From: Paenibacillus sp. JNUCC-31
Lineage (GTDB): Bacteria > Bacillota > Bacilli > Paenibacillales > Paenibacillaceae
Length of the DNA: 64,000 nucleotides
Direction of reading: 5' to 3'
Assembly: GCF_014844075.1 (NCBI RefSeq)
Contig: NZ_CP062165.1
Span: forward strand, 6,510,001-6,574,000
Below the pieces are notes generated by a model. The model ran no database searches and had not been told where the DNA came from. It was given only the letters and a program-made list of their open reading frames with translations. Shown here piece by piece: positions 62,213-64,000 of this stretch; within the stretch, counting starts at the first letter, position 1; the number at the start of each line of letters is the position of its first letter. The position numbers and the translations under genes are program-made.

Positions 62213-63652
62213 TTGAGCATAACGATGTCTCGTGGACAAGCTTATCTGCAACGGTTGAACGACGAACGTAAGGTATGGCTTGATGGAGAGTGTATTCGAG
62301 TAACGCAGCATCCTGCCTTCCGGGGAACGTTGCAAACGGTTGAAGGTTTGTTCAATCTGGTAGATGCTCCGGACACGAGAGAAACAGTGGCTTATTGGGA
62401 TGAGCAGACGAGTGGATATGTACATCAAGCTTTTCGAGTACCCCGTAATGCTCAGGAGATCAGCAACAGGGCAGCAGCCTTTCGATTGTGGTCTGATCGC
62501 ACCTATGGGGTGATGAGCCGCCTGTCGGATTACGCCCGATCCCGTCTGACCGGATGGTACGCCACACGGGACGAGATGGCAGCGCATGACCCGGCGTATG
62601 GAGACAAAATCGCTGCCTATTATGATGAAGCAAAACGAAAGGATGCGTTCCTAACCATTGTCCAGCGTGACCCGCAGATTAACCGGGCTCTGCCTGTGGG
62701 GGAAGATGAAGATGCGATGCTCCGCATCATTAGCACGAATACGGAAGGCGTTGTAATCCGTGGAGCGAAAATGGTGGCGACCGCTGCTCCCTATGCGGAT
62801 GATATCATTGCGTACCCGATTCAGCGTATTCCTGGACATCGGCCGGAGCTGGCCCATATGGTTATTGTTGCAGCAGGGAGTCCAGGGTTACATATGGTAT
62901 GCAGAGAATCTTTTGCGACACCGGATTCGGATAACGCTCATCCGCTCAGTATGCAGTATGATGAGATGGATGCCGTTTTATTTTTTGACGACGTATTCGT
63001 TCCTTGGGAGCGTGTATTGTTACACAACAATCCCGAAGCGGTATGGCAGATCCGCTGCAACGCAGCATCTTCCAGCCTGGCTTATCATCAGAGCATTATA
63101 CGGCTGCATTCGAAGCTGGAATTCATTACAGCCATTACGTCTTCGATCGCCAAGGAAATTGGAATTGATTCCTTCCTGAACGTCCAGGAACAGCTAGGAG
63201 AGATGATCAGTCAGATGCAGACGATTGAGGGACTCATCATCGCTTCCGAGGCACAAGCTGCGCCGGACGTTCATGGTAACTGGCTCCCATCCTTCAAATA
63301 TATCGAAACAGCCCGTAATCTGGGGAACCGTTATTACCCACGCGCTGTAGAGATTTTGAAGACCCTTGCTGCAGGTGGCCTTATTCAGATCCCTTCCGGG
63401 AAGCTGGAGCCCGAAGGAAACATCAGCTCCATGATGAACAAATATCTTGGAGGCGTAACGATGCAGGCACCGGAAAAGATTCGATTATTCCAACTCGCCT
63501 GGGAGCTTACGGGAAGTCCGCTCGGAGCGCGACATGATCTGTATGAACGTTTCTATGCCGGTGATCCGGTACGCAACCGGGCAAGTCAGTATATGCAGTA
63601 TGACAAGGACCAACTATATGCACGGGTTGAACCATGGTTACGTAACAAATAA
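62213..63652 (+). CDS. HpaB-family flavin-dependent monooxygenase (4-hydroxyphenylacetate 3-hydroxylase type)
   Basis: 479 residues from TTG with GGAGG 6 bases upstream. The segments MSRGQAYLQRLNDERKVWLDG, EGVVIRGAKMVATAAPYADDI and DDVFVPWERVLLHNN identify the HpaB/YoaI oxygenase family. It hydroxylates phenols using FADH2 delivered by a separate reductase. No HpaC reductase gene is next to it. It is preceded by the palindrome at 62123. Confidence 0.88.
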   Translation: MSITMSRGQAYLQRLNDERKVWLDGECIRVTQHPAFRGTLQTVEGLFNLVDAPDTRETVAYWDEQTSGYVHQAFRVPRNAQEISNRAAAFRLWSDRTYGVMSRLSDYARSRLTGWYATRDEMAAHDPAYGDKIAAYYDEAKRKDAFLTIVQRDPQINRALPVGEDEDAMLRIISTNTEGVVIRGAKMVATAAPYADDIIAYPIQRIPGHRPELAHMVIVAAGSPGLHMVCRESFATPDSDNAHPLSMQYDEMDAVLFFDDVFVPWERVLLHNNPEAVWQIRCNAASSSLAYHQSIIRLHSKLEFITAITSSIAKEIGIDSFLNVQEQLGEMISQMQTIEGLIIASEAQAAPDVHGNWLPSFKYIETARNLGNRYYPRAVEILKTLAAGGLIQIPSGKLEPEGNISSMMNKYLGGVTMQAPEKIRLFQLAWELTGSPLGARHDLYERFYAGDPVRNRASQYMQYDKDQLYARVEPWLRNK

Positions 63653-63876
63653 TGTATGAACTCCTGAAACTTTGTTTATATTGGTTTGGGTTTAAAGCTC
63701 TGGCCTGATGTCAGGGCTGTTTATTTAGGTTATCTTTAGAAATGATTTAGATTGAATTAAGAGACGTGGTGTATAGTAGTAACGTATAGACATGTGAACC
63801 ATAGGAAACGGAATGTATTACGGATATGAATTCGAATGAAAACGGAATTTATTGAAACAGGAATGAGAGGATTTGC

Positions 63877-64000
63877 ATGAGATACACACTATTAATTGCA
63901 GATGACGAACCCGAGATTGTGGAACTGCTTCAGCTGTACCTCGAGAAGGACTACAACATTGTGACAGCCGTTAATGGAGTAGACGCGCTACAATGTATCC
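63877..64000 (+). CDS. Response regulator, N-terminal part, runs off the window
   Basis: About 41 residues visible: MRYTLLIADDEPEIVELLQL, then YLEKDYNIVTAVNGVDAL. The DD pair at residues 9-10 forms the receiver acidic pocket. GAGAGG precedes the ATG. The output domain is outside the window. Confidence 0.85.
   Translation, partial: MRYTLLIADDEPEIVELLQLYLEKDYNIVTAVNGVDALQCI

Noticed and set aside
1..64000. CRISPR array, tRNA or rRNA genes, prophage
   Set aside because: No short spaced direct repeats, no cloverleaf-like tRNA and no rRNA segment were seen; the only mobile element is the IS1182 copy.

Overview
The window looks like a chromosomal segment of a low-to-moderate G+C, endospore-forming member of the Bacillota, most likely Paenibacillus. 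This is inferred from strong AGGAGG ribosome-binding sites with frequent TTG and GTG starts, a YjcZ-type spore peptide, a DesKR/desaturase system, YolD and YitT family proteins, a Bce-type peptide-defence module and DUF11 giant surface proteins. There are no rRNA or tRNA genes, no CRISPR array and no prophage. One IS1182-family element is present.

Layout. 1-375: 5' part of a membrane GGDEF-type protein. 616-9014: a giant DUF11-repeat protein, split into two reading frames by a frame change. 9177-13765: YolD, YjcZ, an amino-acid permease, ferritin, a secreted polysaccharide deacetylase and a lipoprotein. 13901-16800: desR-desK-des with a palindromic DesR-type operator. 17183-23387: YitT, a ROK regulator with a TIM-barrel isomerase, a small secreted cysteine-containing peptide and a large SCO0854-like protein. 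23571-29740: a P-loop kinase, a PadR regulator coupled to a HAAS-SEDS membrane protein, an SgrR-like regulator and a DUF4173 membrane protein. 29833-30986: a YidC-type insertase gene preceded by an overlapping leader ORF. 31075-32854: the IS1182 element. 32877-37658: a LuxR regulator, a methyltransferase/saccharopine-dehydrogenase-like pair and an amidohydrolase. 37929-41924: an ABC transporter with its response regulator and kinase. 42234-48284: UbiD, HD-GYP, SRPBCC, a tiny membrane protein and a TetR/MFS divergon. 48391-50015: a decaying cluster of a lipoprotein and gene remnants. 50160-57308: a hydroxyacid dehydrogenase, a LacI/butanediol-dehydrogenase divergon, a beta-propeller-like exported protein and NagZ. 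57382-62052: a complete Bce-type RR-HK-ABC module. 62213-64000: an HpaB-type oxygenase and the start of another response regulator.

The most interesting locus is 29792-30986. A short ORF with one N-terminal membrane segment ends in an Arg-rich and then acidic stretch (RRRESPDEDEPD) and overlaps the yidC start. A 9-bp inverted repeat places the yidC Shine-Dalgarno inside a hairpin. A ribosome paused on the acidic stretch would sit on the other arm. This is the logic of the Bacillus MifM/YidC2 arrest-peptide sensor, in a sequence that differs from the MifM I know.

A second theme is start codons. Four genes (DUF11 giant protein, desK, a 52-aa membrane protein and a lipoprotein) have a strong Shine-Dalgarno placed correctly in front of an in-frame ATT or ATA where homologues or the signal peptide would predict ATG.
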